Assembly: GCF_039543565.1 (NCBI RefSeq)
Contig: NZ_BAABJZ010000023.1
Span: 89,358 to 153,357, forward strand
Direction: 5' to 3'
Origin: Ferrimonas pelagia
GTDB lineage: Bacteria > Pseudomonadota > Gammaproteobacteria > Enterobacterales > Shewanellaceae
Length of the DNA: 64,000 nt
This document shows positions 1-8,164 of this stretch, one piece after another. Below the pieces are notes generated by a model. That model worked only from the letters and a program-made list of their open reading frames with translations, searched no databases and was not told the origin of the DNA. Numbering within the stretch: position 1 is the stretch's first letter; the number at the start of each line of letters is the position of its first letter. The position numbers and the translations under genes were made by a program.

Positions 1-1
1 C

Positions 2-616
2 GATGGGCCAGATCGTGATCAATTAGTCCATGCAGAAAACGGCTCTTGGTTGTATTTAACGACCCGGCCGCAACATGAAGGCCCCTATGGGGATACACCG
101 CTGCCAGGGAGCACGGCGCCCAACCAATCGGCAGCGAGTCATATCGTGAAACAGATCTCCGTACCCCATGGCAATTCGATCTTGGCTTACGGTGATTATG
201 ATGAAGGCACGCCGGTTGTGATCCCAGCCGCGGTGGTGTTGCCGGTTGGCGTCGATACGACGCCATATCGGACCCAAAGTGTTGGTAACCCTTCGGTCGA
301 CTTAACCGCAAACCCGAACCTGCCACTTCAGCAGGCGTTGGAGTTACGGACGCCGACCCATGTGATCCGCTGGCAAGTCAACAGTCAGCATCCGGGGGCG
401 GGCGTCATCAACATTCCGTTTGAACAGGCCAAAGCGGATGTCACCGATTATCACGCCACGTACTGGTTGCAGTCCTTCAGTGATCCGGCGGATCCCGATC
501 CGCAATACACTCAGCTGCAATATACCCAGTCAATATTGATGAACCTCAATGTCGGCGGGAAGATCGTGTCGTTTCCTCATGTGACCTGTAACACCCTGAC
601 AAAAGTCGATGACTGA
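2..616 (+). CDS. Unrecognised protein, 5' end cut by window edge
   Basis: The reading frame is open from the left edge (base 2) to a TGA at 614-616, so the true start lies outside the window; the TTG at 50 is merely the first possible internal start. The visible 204 residues are hydrophilic, rich in Pro, Thr, Asn and Gln, with alternating beta-like segments, no transmembrane helix and a single cysteine near the C-terminus. I do not recognise the family. Its stop lies just inside a possible early start of the next gene (ATG 609) and about 100 bases before that gene's better-supported start, which suggests co-transcription with the ferritin-like/Cys-rich/MNIO genes downstream. No function is assigned. 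Confidence 0.75.
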   Translation, partial: DGPDRDQLVHAENGSWLYLTTRPQHEGPYGDTPLPGSTAPNQSAASHIVKQISVPHGNSILAYGDYDEGTPVVIPAAVVLPVGVDTTPYRTQSVGNPSVDLTANPNLPLQQALELRTPTHVIRWQVNSQHPGAGVINIPFEQAKADVTDYHATYWLQSFSDPADPDPQYTQLQYTQSILMNLNVGGKIVSFPHVTCNTLTKVDD

Positions 617-716
617 GCCGTTTTCAAGGGCGACGGGCGGTGCCGCTGCAGGCATTGACCCATTCATGCACCAATCGGTGTCAACCTGTGTGGCTGATGA
701 GCCGGAGAGGCAATCT

Positions 717-2279
717 ATGCAAGAAGATGAAATTCAGTTTGAGGTCGTCGAGCCCTTATCTCGGCTGACACAGCAGGAGATCGCATTTTTTAATCAACAT
801 GTACGGGGGAAGTCTCGAGAGGAGGTGCTCTGTCGTTTGAAACAAGATGTGCAAACGGCCTGTACCATTGAGCTGGCGACCATTCCTATCTATCTCTATT
901 CCTATTATTCATTAGTCCGAGATCGGGTGTCTGGAGCCGATCTTACACCGGAACAGATCTTTGCCAATAAGGCCGGGGCCGGGATAATGAGCGTTGCGGT
1001 GGAGGAGATGTTGCATATGTCGTTGGCTTCGAACCTTTACTACGCTCTGACCGGCACGCCGCCAAAGCTGTATGGCAGTTCACCCGCGTCTTATCCCACC
1101 GGGTTGCCTTATCACAATCCGCTCGGCCCCGAAGGGCCAGAAGGGATAAAGGACGCGCCGGTGTCGATCCCTTTGGGAAAATTTGGCTATGAGCAGTTGT
1201 GGCATTTCTTGCAAATTGAAAACCCCGGACCCAGGGAGCTGCCGCCCAAAGATCGGGATTGGGACACCATTGGTCAGTTTTATTCCTTCATTCGTTGCTT
1301 GATCTTGTCCGAGCATTTAACCGATGCGGACTTCTCGGTGGGCGCGACGCGTTTTCAGATACAGCCCTACAATTATTCACCAAACAACGTGGACACCGTG
1401 TTTCCAAGGAAAAGCTTTGATCCTTGGAAGGCGCCGGAGGATAAGGACAGCGCAGCCCAAGCTGCGGTCTTTACCAACGCGCCAGAGAGTCATACGCGTT
1501 CAACTCCCCTCATTACGATCCGCAGCAAGCTCGATGCTTTGGCGGCCATCGATACGATCTGCGATCAGGGCGAAGGCTTTAATAGGCAACCCACGGATGA
1601 TCCCTCTGGAGATGAGTTGTCGCATTACTATAAGTTTCTGACGCTGCAGGCTCAGTTTGACCAGTACGCGCAGCGCGTCGAACAGCTGCCGGATATGCCC
1701 GCTCCACCGGCCCCCGTGGCGCCCGCCATGAATGATCGCGCTTTAATGGAGAGCCAAGTCCTATTTGATTTTCCACAGAGTCCTAAGTTGGCGCAGTATC
1801 CTCCCTCCCTGAGGCCGATTGTCGAGTTCTGTAATGGCTTATATCAATACATGCTGATCATGACGGAAACGATATTTTACGTGGAAGCTGAGCCAGACGC
1901 GGAGGACGAGCAGCAATCGCAGAAGTATTACTTCAACATCGCCTTGCATCGCTCAATGATCTGGGTGCTGGATAAGTATGTGCAGACGATGCGGAATATC
2001 CAAGTGTCATCTGGCCCTTATGCTGGAAAGGTGCTGGCACCGACCTTTGAGTTCGTGAATTTGGGGCCGCCCGCGGGCTCCTTCGCCCGTTTGAAGCAGT
2101 TGGGCCAAGCGGCTGTGGATGCGGCGCGATCGGCCCGGCTCGCTGACGTCGATGGCAGTGTTGCCGGAAACATTACCTATTACGTTGAGACCGCGTTGAC
2201 CCGGATGCAGGGGCACAAGTCGATGCACTTGCCCGACGTCGGTGATTATTTTGATCTGCGCCCTCAACCGATCCAGTGA
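717..2279 (+). CDS. Ferritin-like (VioB/iminophenyl-pyruvate dimer synthase type) protein
   Basis: A 520-aa soluble protein when started at ATG 717, which has a GGAGAGG ribosome site 7 bases upstream. An upstream in-frame ATG at 609 would add 36 unremarkable residues and overlap the previous gene. The N-terminal third reads as the ferritin-like domain found in VioB/RebD-type iminophenyl-pyruvate dimer synthases: a helix with E52 in TIELATIPIYLYSYY, then a helix with E96-E97-M-L-H100, giving the E...ExxH di-metal carboxylate pattern. A second helical half (around residues 360-430) is also rich in Glu and His. Family knowledge says such domains bind non-haem iron and carry out oxidative chemistry. 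The gene stops by overlapping the GTG that precedes the Cys-rich gene, so translation is coupled. I infer it acts on, or with, the Cys-rich protein and the MNIO enzyme. The substrate is unknown. Confidence 0.8.
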   Translation: MQEDEIQFEVVEPLSRLTQQEIAFFNQHVRGKSREEVLCRLKQDVQTACTIELATIPIYLYSYYSLVRDRVSGADLTPEQIFANKAGAGIMSVAVEEMLHMSLASNLYYALTGTPPKLYGSSPASYPTGLPYHNPLGPEGPEGIKDAPVSIPLGKFGYEQLWHFLQIENPGPRELPPKDRDWDTIGQFYSFIRCLILSEHLTDADFSVGATRFQIQPYNYSPNNVDTVFPRKSFDPWKAPEDKDSAAQAAVFTNAPESHTRSTPLITIRSKLDALAAIDTICDQGEGFNRQPTDDPSGDELSHYYKFLTLQAQFDQYAQRVEQLPDMPAPPAPVAPAMNDRALMESQVLFDFPQSPKLAQYPPSLRPIVEFCNGLYQYMLIMTETIFYVEAEPDAEDEQQSQKYYFNIALHRSMIWVLDKYVQTMRNIQVSSGPYAGKVLAPTFEFVNLGPPAGSFARLKQLGQAAVDAARSARLADVDGSVAGNITYYVETALTRMQGHKSMHLPDVGDYFDLRPQPIQ

Positions 2280-2293
2280 AGGAAGACCACGTT

Positions 2294-2938
2294 ATGAGCA
2301 AAAGCAACCAACCAACCGGGCCCGGCTTTCCGGTTCCAGAGCCTTATCCGTTTGCCTCGGCGCCGAAGTATCCGAATAAGATCAACAGCGAGCCGCTGCC
2401 CCAACCCGCAAATGCAGTGACCCATGCCTGTATGGGGCTCAATCATTGCAAAGGTCAGGACGTGTTTGGGATCAGTGGTCCAAGCGGTGATGATCCCAAT
2501 GCCTGTGCGGGGCAGGGCTACTGCTCGACAGCTAGGGATCACACTTGCCATGTACAAAATGACTGTAAAGGTCAGGGCGGCTGTGGCCTGTACGGCACCG
2601 AGAAGGAGGTGGACAAGCCGGGACAGAATGGATGCCGGTCGCTCGGATCCTGCGCGACGCCGATCAATGCGGAGCGCTTTATTACGGTTGGTGAGCATAA
2701 AGGTACGAGTGTGTGGCATCGCGCTCGTCAGGTCTTTCTGGAGCAGGAGTGGCCCAAGCTGTGCGTCCAAGATCCGAGTCTGGATCCGAACCAGTTACCC
2801 CCAGTCGGAGGAGAGCAGGGAGGCGAGCTGTTTGCCGATGGGCCATCGTATCTTTGGATCTCGGATGACAATTCCGATCGGGATGCGATGACGGCCTGTG
2901 GTGCCAGCGGCATGAGCGGCGCTGGCGGTTGCAGTTAA
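2294..2938 (+). CDS. Cys-rich C-x5-C repeat protein, putative MNIO substrate
   Basis: A 214-aa protein started at ATG 2294, with AAGGAAG 8 bases upstream; the in-frame GTG at 2276 overlaps the previous stop and is less likely. It has 12 cysteines. Residues 46/52, 71/77, 85/91/97 and 114/120 all follow a C-x5-C spacing within motifs such as CMGLNHCKGQ, CAGQGYC and CKGQGGC; single cysteines lie at 157 and 202 and one is next to last at 213. There is no signal peptide or membrane helix. After the repeat block comes a segment with WHRARQVFLEQEWPKLC and a Gly/Ser/Cys tail. Similar CKGxxxCKG-type proteins are encoded beside DUF692 (MNIO) enzymes. Direct abutment to the MNIO gene (TAA-ATG) supports a substrate or metal-binding role. 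Modification of its cysteines is inference. Confidence 0.8.
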   Translation: MSKSNQPTGPGFPVPEPYPFASAPKYPNKINSEPLPQPANAVTHACMGLNHCKGQDVFGISGPSGDDPNACAGQGYCSTARDHTCHVQNDCKGQGGCGLYGTEKEVDKPGQNGCRSLGSCATPINAERFITVGEHKGTSVWHRARQVFLEQEWPKLCVQDPSLDPNQLPPVGGEQGGELFADGPSYLWISDDNSDRDAMTACGASGMSGAGGCS

Positions 2939-3889
2939 ATGGCGCAGACGGAACCGCGATTGAGTTCGGACTCTGCGGCCAACCTTGGGCTGGGGTTGGG
3001 GTTACGAAATGTGCATTTTGACTATTTGCTGAAACACAGGCCGAAAGTGGATTGGTTTGAGGCGATCAGCGAGAACTTTATGGACTCTGGTGGGCGGCCT
3101 CGCTATGTGCTGGATACATTGGCCGAGCAGTATCCCATTGTGTTGCACGGTGTTTCGATGTCCATTGGCAGCACGGATCCGCTGGATATGGGCTATTTAA
3201 CGCGTTTAAAGGCTTTGGCGGACGGGGTCGGTGCGCGTTGGATCAGCGATCACCTCTGTTGGACGGGGGTGAATGGCATGAACTCCCATGATCTCCTGCC
3301 GTTGCCGCTGAATGAGGCGACTTTGGCTCATGTCGCGAGTCGTGTGGAGATGGTCCAGCAGCAACTTCAGCAGCCGCTGGTGCTGGAGAATCCCAGCAGC
3401 TATTTGCGCTTCGAGCAGTCAGACATGGATGAGCCGACGTTCTTGTCTGAGTTGGTGGCGCGTACCGGCTGCCGCTTACTGCTCGACGTTAATAACGTCT
3501 ATGTTAGCTGCTTTAATCAGGAGGCCGATCCTTACGATTACCTACGTCGGTTCCCGATGGCGGCAGTGGTGCAGTTTCATTTGGCTGGCCACAGTCATTG
3601 TGGCACCCATATCGTCGATACTCATGACCGGCCCGTTGCGGCTGAGGTGTGGCGACTGTATCAGCTGGCCTATGAAGCGTCGGGAGGGGCCTCTACCCTG
3701 CTTGAATGGGATGGCAACATTCCGGCTTTGCCCGACTGCTTAGCCGAGTTGAACAAAGCCAAGCTCTGTGTGACGGGTTTACTCGAAACAGCATCAGCGA
3801 TCGGCGCGCCGCCGCAGCGTTCTGCGGTATCGACACCGGTGGAGTTCCTGGTTCCGGACGTACGGGCGCAGACTCGAGAGTCGGTGTAG
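2939..3889 (+). CDS. DUF692 / MNIO-family iron oxidase
   Basis: A 316-aa protein starting directly after the stop of the Cys-rich gene. It carries the hallmark DUF692 (MbnB/TglH/BufB) series on a TIM-barrel scaffold: E45 in SENFM, H70 in VLHGVSMS, D104-H105 in ISDHLCW, E150-N151 in VLENPSSY, D183 and N185 in LLDVNNVYVS, H214 and H218 in FHLAGH, D227/H229 in VDTHD, and E256 in LLEWDGNIP. These are the ligands of the two or three iron ions in characterised members, which oxidise cysteine (oxazolone/thioamide, thiooxazole or beta-carbon excision) or Asn/Asp in ribosomal peptides. The C-terminal 40 residues are low in conservation-like features. The gene is flanked by the probable substrate upstream and the DUF2063 partner downstream, so a cysteine-modifying role is likely; the product is unknown. 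Confidence 0.93.
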   Translation: MAQTEPRLSSDSAANLGLGLGLRNVHFDYLLKHRPKVDWFEAISENFMDSGGRPRYVLDTLAEQYPIVLHGVSMSIGSTDPLDMGYLTRLKALADGVGARWISDHLCWTGVNGMNSHDLLPLPLNEATLAHVASRVEMVQQQLQQPLVLENPSSYLRFEQSDMDEPTFLSELVARTGCRLLLDVNNVYVSCFNQEADPYDYLRRFPMAAVVQFHLAGHSHCGTHIVDTHDRPVAAEVWRLYQLAYEASGGASTLLEWDGNIPALPDCLAELNKAKLCVTGLLETASAIGAPPQRSAVSTPVEFLVPDVRAQTRESV

Positions 3890-3900
3890 GCGAGGCAAGT

Positions 3901-4716
3901 ATGGATGATTTGGCGGCACTGCAGGGCCAATTCTTACGGGCGATCCAATCGCCACAGTCGGCCATACCCGAGGCGTTGCTTGCCGCCCTCCAAGGCACCT
4001 CTTCGCGTGGGGCTATCGACGGGCTCGCGGTGTACCAGCACAGTTACCGTGCCCGTCTTCTCAGCTGCCTACGAGAACAGTTTCCCGCCCTATGTTATTG
4101 CCTTGGTCAGCCCCTGTTTGATGATTTTGCTCAGCTGTATTTGCAGCAGTGTCCGCCGAGAAGTCATACCTTGTATGATTTGGGGCGCCGATTTCCAGAG
4201 TTTTTACACCATCATTGTCCGTCGTCGATGCGCAGTCGGGAACCTTGGACTGACTTTATGTTGGATCTGGCCCGTTTCGAATTTACCGTGTTCTCCTTGT
4301 TCGACGCTGCGCCAGAAACGCGATTTGCGCTGGCAACGCCAGAGAGCCTAGATGTGGATCTGTCACTGCATGCCTGCGTGCGGCTATCGGCCTCGCGCTT
4401 CAATGTGGCGAGCTACTATCACCAGGTTCGGCGGCAGGGCTCGGCTCGCTTTCCTGGGCCGAGTTACAGCTTCTGTGTCTTGGTGCGCACGGATTTTTTG
4501 ACGCGTACGCACTTCCTGACCGAGGCGCAGTATCACTTTTTGCACAGGGTTCAGTCCGGTCAGGCTGTTCCTGATGCCCTGAAGGTGGTCTCCAAACAGT
4601 TGGCGTTGAGCGCCGACGATCTGCAGTCTTGCTGGCGTGGATCGCAGGGAGTGCGTTCCGATTGGATAGCGAACGGTCTCTTTGTCGATCGTCGCCTTGC
4701 GCTGGCAGGAGACTGA
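3901..4716 (+). CDS. DUF2063 / HvfC-BufC-like partner of MNIO
   Basis: A 271-aa protein from ATG 3901 (GAGG just upstream, 11 bases after the MNIO stop). The N-terminus LAALQGQFLRAI and the motif YQHSYRARLLSCLREQFPALCYCLG match the DUF2063 domain (once described as putative DNA-binding) of HvfC/BufC proteins, which form complexes with DUF692 enzymes and help recognise the precursor. The middle region (about 110-190) contains Trp-rich helical segments typical of this family; the C-terminus is Ser/Leu rich. It is the last gene of the operon: a 374-base gap and an oppositely oriented gene follow. The role as MNIO partner is drawn from family knowledge and position. Confidence 0.88.
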   Translation: MDDLAALQGQFLRAIQSPQSAIPEALLAALQGTSSRGAIDGLAVYQHSYRARLLSCLREQFPALCYCLGQPLFDDFAQLYLQQCPPRSHTLYDLGRRFPEFLHHHCPSSMRSREPWTDFMLDLARFEFTVFSLFDAAPETRFALATPESLDVDLSLHACVRLSASRFNVASYYHQVRRQGSARFPGPSYSFCVLVRTDFLTRTHFLTEAQYHFLHRVQSGQAVPDALKVVSKQLALSADDLQSCWRGSQGVRSDWIANGLFVDRRLALAGD

Positions 4717-5090
4717 AGGGGGGCCGCAGCGCGATCCCTGCCTGCAGTCAGTTTATTTGCTGGCGCGCGTTGGGTGTTCGCTACCCCCTCTAACTGTCCC
4801 TCGATGCACCGCGCCGGTCTGGCCGGCTTAAATCCACCCGGTATGTCAGTCACATAAATTTGCCAGCGTTTCCTCGGCCCTTGCTCCGTATGGTGACAGG
4901 TGTTTTACCACCACTTTGCCGCTCGAGCCCTGAGGGCTATGACGTGTCGTAGGTGCTCCAGAGCCATGCATGGTGTGATCACGCTCGCTCTTTTTGTTCA
5001 GCGTCGTTATTAGCACGATCTTCGACTTGCCGACGCCGTCGGACGCTGGGTTGCTGCTACTTGGGTAACCTGGGTCTTAGTACAGGGGCT
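4717..5090. other. Intergenic gap, convergent genes
   Basis: This 374-base stretch lies between the end of the MNIO operon and the end of a small membrane protein on the other strand. I see no ribosome site with a credible frame, no RNA gene and no clear terminator hairpin with a T tract. Confidence 0.5.
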
Positions 5091-5471
5091 TTAGCGCAGG
5101 GCAGCGTTGATCTGCTCTGCTTTCTCTACGAACAATTGGTGTTCCTCGGCGTATCGTCCTTTGGCGATCGTGAGCCACTGTACCCCGGTTTCATCACCGT
5201 AGTTGAACCGTACGCGAAGCTCGTAGTGGGTGGCGGTGAGGAGGGCGGCACCCACGCCAACGGCAAAGCAGAGCAGTGGAACGAACTGGATTTTGAAGGT
5301 CAGTGCCAGGGGCACACAAGCGCAGAGCAGACCCATGATCACCGTCCTGAGCAGGTGATCTTTCCATGTGTTGATCTTGGCTTCCGCGGCCTCCAGTTTG
5401 CGCAGCTGGTAGTGCGCTTTTCTGATCTGCAAACGGTCGTCAAGCTGGGTGATCTCTTCGGTTCGATACAT
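5091..5471 (-). CDS. Small membrane protein with two helices
   Basis: A 126-aa protein started at the ATG at 5471, which has a GAGGG site 8-9 bases upstream; an in-frame ATG at 5528 would extend it by 19 residues without a good site. It begins with a charged, probably coiled-coil segment (about 1-40: MYRTEEITQLDDRLQIRKA), followed by two closely spaced hydrophobic helices (about 43-60 and 64-80) and a cytosol-like tail containing RYAEEHQLFVEKAEQ. I do not recognise a family. It stands alone, convergent with the MNIO operon and in the same orientation as the phosphatase gene upstream of it. Confidence 0.7.
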   Translation of the reverse strand: MYRTEEITQLDDRLQIRKAHYQLRKLEAAEAKINTWKDHLLRTVIMGLLCACVPLALTFKIQFVPLLCFAVGVGAALLTATHYELRVRFNYGDETGVQWLTIAKGRYAEEHQLFVEKAEQINAALR

Positions 5472-5689
5472 GGCGTCGTTCCCTCGTCGTTGCTGAAGTG
5501 AGATGAGTGAAGCCTGTTTAATCAACACAATAACAGTGCCTTGGGGTTGAGCCCTTGATGTGGGTCAACATGTATACAAATGTATGCGCAATGTTATCTG
5601 GCTATGTTGTTCGCTTAGATGGCTCGCGCTAGGGCTGGGGAACCGCCGCCGTCGAGAGAGGTTTTCGCTGATGAGGTGGGGCAGGTAAG

Positions 5690-5711
5690 GGCCGCTCGGG
5701 GGCGAGCGGCC
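5690..5711 (-). terminator. Hairpin downstream of alkaline phosphatase
   Basis: A perfect 9-bp stem (GGCCGCTCG with CGAGCGGCC) around a GGGG loop lies 18 bases beyond the phosphatase stop. There is no T tract on the minus strand, so it may end transcription weakly or protect the 3' end. Confidence 0.45.
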
Positions 5712-5728
5712 GGTTTGTTCGACGATGC

Positions 5729-7060
5729 TTAGTCTGCGTTTAACATCTCGAAGATGATCGGCGCAAAATCCGTGTTGTTTAAATGGCCAGCAAAGCGCTC
5801 GGCCTGCGCGCCGTAGGCCATCACTGGGACGTCGACCGCGCTGTGTCCGCCGGTGGTCCAGCCGGTACCGGAGCGGGCGGAAACGATGTCGGCAATGGCT
5901 TTGCGTAATTCGTTTGTTTCCTGATCGCGTAGCTCGTCAATACGGGCGATCTCTGCTGAGTTCAGCGCCCAATCGGCGTGCTCAGCCCAAATGGCTTGGG
6001 CTTTGCGTTGCGGCTCGGCTTGCAGCGCTTCGGTGATGTAGTGCGAGGTTCTGTGGGTTCCGAGCGCAATCGCTGGCTGCCAACCGCCGCGGGTGCCTTG
6101 GCGCGCCAAGGTGAGTCCGCCGGTATCGTGATCGGCGGTGGCGATCAGCAGGGTATCTGGGTTGGCATCGACAAAGGCTTTGGCCGCTTTGAGGGCCTGG
6201 GCGAAGTCCTCCATCTCGCCAAGGGCACAGCGGATGTCATTGCTATGACCGCACCAGTCGATCTGGCTGCCTTCGATCATCAGGAAAAAGCCGTTTTGTT
6301 CGGTTGAGAGCAATTCCAGCGCCTTGTCTGTCATAACGCGAAGGCGATGGGGCTGATCGGTATTGATGGCGAAGGGCAGGCCGTCGCTGGCGATCAAGCC
6401 CATGGCTGGCAGTCGACTAAGACTGCGAATGCCGTCGAGATCCCACGCCTGTTCGAAGCCGTTGTCTCGCAACTGATCGGCCAGACCACCTTCCGTGCGA
6501 GGGAAAAACTGCTGACCGCCACCGAGCATCAGATCCAGCATGGAGCGCTCGGCGATGCGTTTATGGACGTATTGTTCGGCGATGAGATCTTGATAGCTGC
6601 GGCGTTTGGCGTTGGCGACAAAGCCCGCCGGCGTGGCGTGGGTGACGGCAGAGGTGGCGACGATCCCGGTGGCTTTTCCGGCCAGCTTGGCTTGTTCGAG
6701 GATGGAGCGCACCGGCTGGTGCTGCGCGTCCATGCCGATCACCCCTTTGCGGGTCTTGACGCCGGTGGCCATCGCGGTGGCCGAGGCGGCGGAGTCGGTG
6801 ATGAAGGAGCCGGTGGCCGGGTAGGTGCGCGCCGAGCCCACCAGCAGCTCATCGAAGATGGTGGTTTCCACCGGTTGGCCCGGTGTGCCCGCTTGCGCGT
6901 ATCGGTGGGCGGTGACGTAAGCCGGCCCCATGCCATCACCGATCATGAAGATGATGTTGTTGGGCGCAGCGTGTTCCGTGCGGCTGTCGGCTTGGGCGCT
7001 GCTGGCAAAGGAGAGCAGGAGTAGAGCGGCGGATACGCCGATGCAACAGTGAGATCTCAT
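5729..7060 (-). CDS. phoA: Alkaline phosphatase, PhoA family
   Basis: A 443-aa exported enzyme that releases phosphate from monoesters in the periplasm. The N-terminus has a Sec signal peptide (RSHCCIGVSAALLLLSFASSAQA, cleavage near residue 24). Catalytic features are visible: D42 in MIGDGMG, the nucleophile S90 in TDSAASATAMATG, H/D ligands in EGSQIDWCGHSND, TADHDTGGL, and the terminal H in TTGGHSAVDVPV. The length fits the Vibrio/E. coli type. It is divergent from the thiol dioxygenase gene, with about 300 bases between the two starts. Phosphate control is expected from the family, but I saw no clear Pho box. Confidence 0.93.
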   Translation of the reverse strand: MRSHCCIGVSAALLLLSFASSAQADSRTEHAAPNNIIFMIGDGMGPAYVTAHRYAQAGTPGQPVETTIFDELLVGSARTYPATGSFITDSAASATAMATGVKTRKGVIGMDAQHQPVRSILEQAKLAGKATGIVATSAVTHATPAGFVANAKRRSYQDLIAEQYVHKRIAERSMLDLMLGGGQQFFPRTEGGLADQLRDNGFEQAWDLDGIRSLSRLPAMGLIASDGLPFAINTDQPHRLRVMTDKALELLSTEQNGFFLMIEGSQIDWCGHSNDIRCALGEMEDFAQALKAAKAFVDANPDTLLIATADHDTGGLTLARQGTRGGWQPAIALGTHRTSHYITEALQAEPQRKAQAIWAEHADWALNSAEIARIDELRDQETNELRKAIADIVSARSGTGWTTGGHSAVDVPVMAYGAQAERFAGHLNNTDFAPIIFEMLNAD

Positions 7061-7087
7061 GGTTTTTCGACTGAAGGTAAGCTAGAT

Positions 7088-7104
7088 GGCTATGCACCAT
7101 AGCC
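7088..7104. promoter_or_regulatory. Inverted repeat in phoA leader
   Basis: GGCTATG-CAC-CATAGCC is a perfect 7-bp inverted repeat 28 bases upstream of the phosphatase start, in the untranslated leader or promoter. It could be an operator or an mRNA hairpin; no known regulator consensus is recognised. Confidence 0.35.
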
Positions 7105-7359
7105 TTGCTCTGAGCCGTTGGCTGCTCTTTGTTGGAGTCAATGCTGGGATCTGTGACTCTGTCCGCGAGCCAGATTCAGACGCGGCGGTGCAGCATGCAG
7201 TTTGGCTTTGGCTGGGTAGGTTGGGGACAAGATGTGATCAGACCGGACGGAGGGGCGAGCGCTGGCCGGCGCTGGGGTGCTCTTAGCCTTTGGTCGAGTG
7301 GGTCGGTGCTTTCGCTGTGGGTACACTGCTTGAGGATCATCGCCAAGGGGCTGGAAAGC

Positions 7360-7950
7360 ATGACGCGAAAGGGTGAGTTACCGGACAAGCTGCAGCAATG
7401 TGTGTTTGGCCTTGAGCAGTTGCTGGCGCAGTTGGATGCGAGCGATCATCGGGCAGCGCTGAAGGCCGCGGCGCCTTTGCTGGCGCAATTGACGGCTGAA
7501 GACGACTGGTTGCCGCTGCGTTATGCGCAGGCCGATCCGGATCGGTACCAACAATACCTGCTCTATCTTGATCCCCTGCAGCGCTTTTGCATCGTCAGTT
7601 TTGTCTGGGGGCCAGGGCAATCCACGCCGATCCACGATCACACCGTCTGGGGGCTGATCAGCGTATTGCGGGGTGCCGAGCGTTGTCAGCGCTTTCGGCC
7701 CGATCCCGGCTCGGATCGGTTACAGGGGCAAGACAGCTATCTGCTGATCCCCGGCGATGTCGATTGCGTTTCCCCGTCGCCCTGTGTCTCGTGTGGTGAT
7801 ATCCATCAGGTCAGCAATGCGCTGGCGGACGGCGTTTCCGTTAGCATCCATATCTATGGCGGGGACATAGGGACGATAACGCGCAATTGTTACCAAGATG
7901 GACGGTGCCAGCCGTTCGTATCGGGTTATTCCAATGAGGATCTGTCTTAG
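7360..7950 (+). CDS. Cysteine dioxygenase-family thiol dioxygenase
   Basis: A 196-aa cupin protein. I start it at ATG 7360 (AAGGGG upstream); the frame stays open further 5' but that part has no protein character. The iron-binding three-His set of the cysteine dioxygenase family is visible: H92 and H94 in TPIHDHTVWGLI and H149 in GDIHQVSN, with the downstream SIHIYGGDIGTI strand typical of the fold. Family members oxidise cysteine or 3-mercaptopropionate to the sulfinate with O2. Which thiol is used cannot be decided here. It stands alone and is followed by a strong terminator. Confidence 0.88.
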   Translation: MTRKGELPDKLQQCVFGLEQLLAQLDASDHRAALKAAAPLLAQLTAEDDWLPLRYAQADPDRYQQYLLYLDPLQRFCIVSFVWGPGQSTPIHDHTVWGLISVLRGAERCQRFRPDPGSDRLQGQDSYLLIPGDVDCVSPSPCVSCGDIHQVSNALADGVSVSIHIYGGDIGTITRNCYQDGRCQPFVSGYSNEDLS

Positions 7951-8101
7951 CCGTCGTGCTGCTAGGGTGCTGTCGTTTGCGCTTGCTTGCTGTCATGGTT
8001 AGCACGATAGCACCGCAGTCGCCCCTCGGGCCGTCGTCCACTAAGGCTTGGACGGCGGGGGCAGGCTTTTGGGGGACTGACGCGGTTTAGTCTGATGAAG
8101 C

Positions 8102-8131
8102 AACCAGGCTGTATCCCAGCCTGGTTTTTTT
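8102..8131 (+). terminator. Rho-independent terminator
   Basis: A 10-bp stem (AACCAGGCTG with CAGCCTGGTT), a TATCC loop and a run of seven T, placed about 150 bases after the thiol dioxygenase and facing the convergent DUF4097 gene. Confidence 0.85.
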
Positions 8132-8164
8132 GTACCTATTTTGCGGGGTAAGGAGCAGACGCTG

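Noticed and set aside
609..716. Earlier start of the ferritin-like protein
   Set aside because: ATG 609 overlaps the previous gene and lacks a clear ribosome site, while ATG 717 has GGAGAGG at good spacing. It cannot be fully excluded.
4953..5501. Plus-strand 182-codon frame opposite the small membrane protein
   Set aside because: It is the complement of the minus-strand gene, which has the better ribosome site and membrane-helix pattern.
7129..7359. Upstream extension of the thiol dioxygenase
   Set aside because: The extra 77 residues have no protein character and overlap the promoter region; ATG 7360 has a ribosome site and gives the normal family length.
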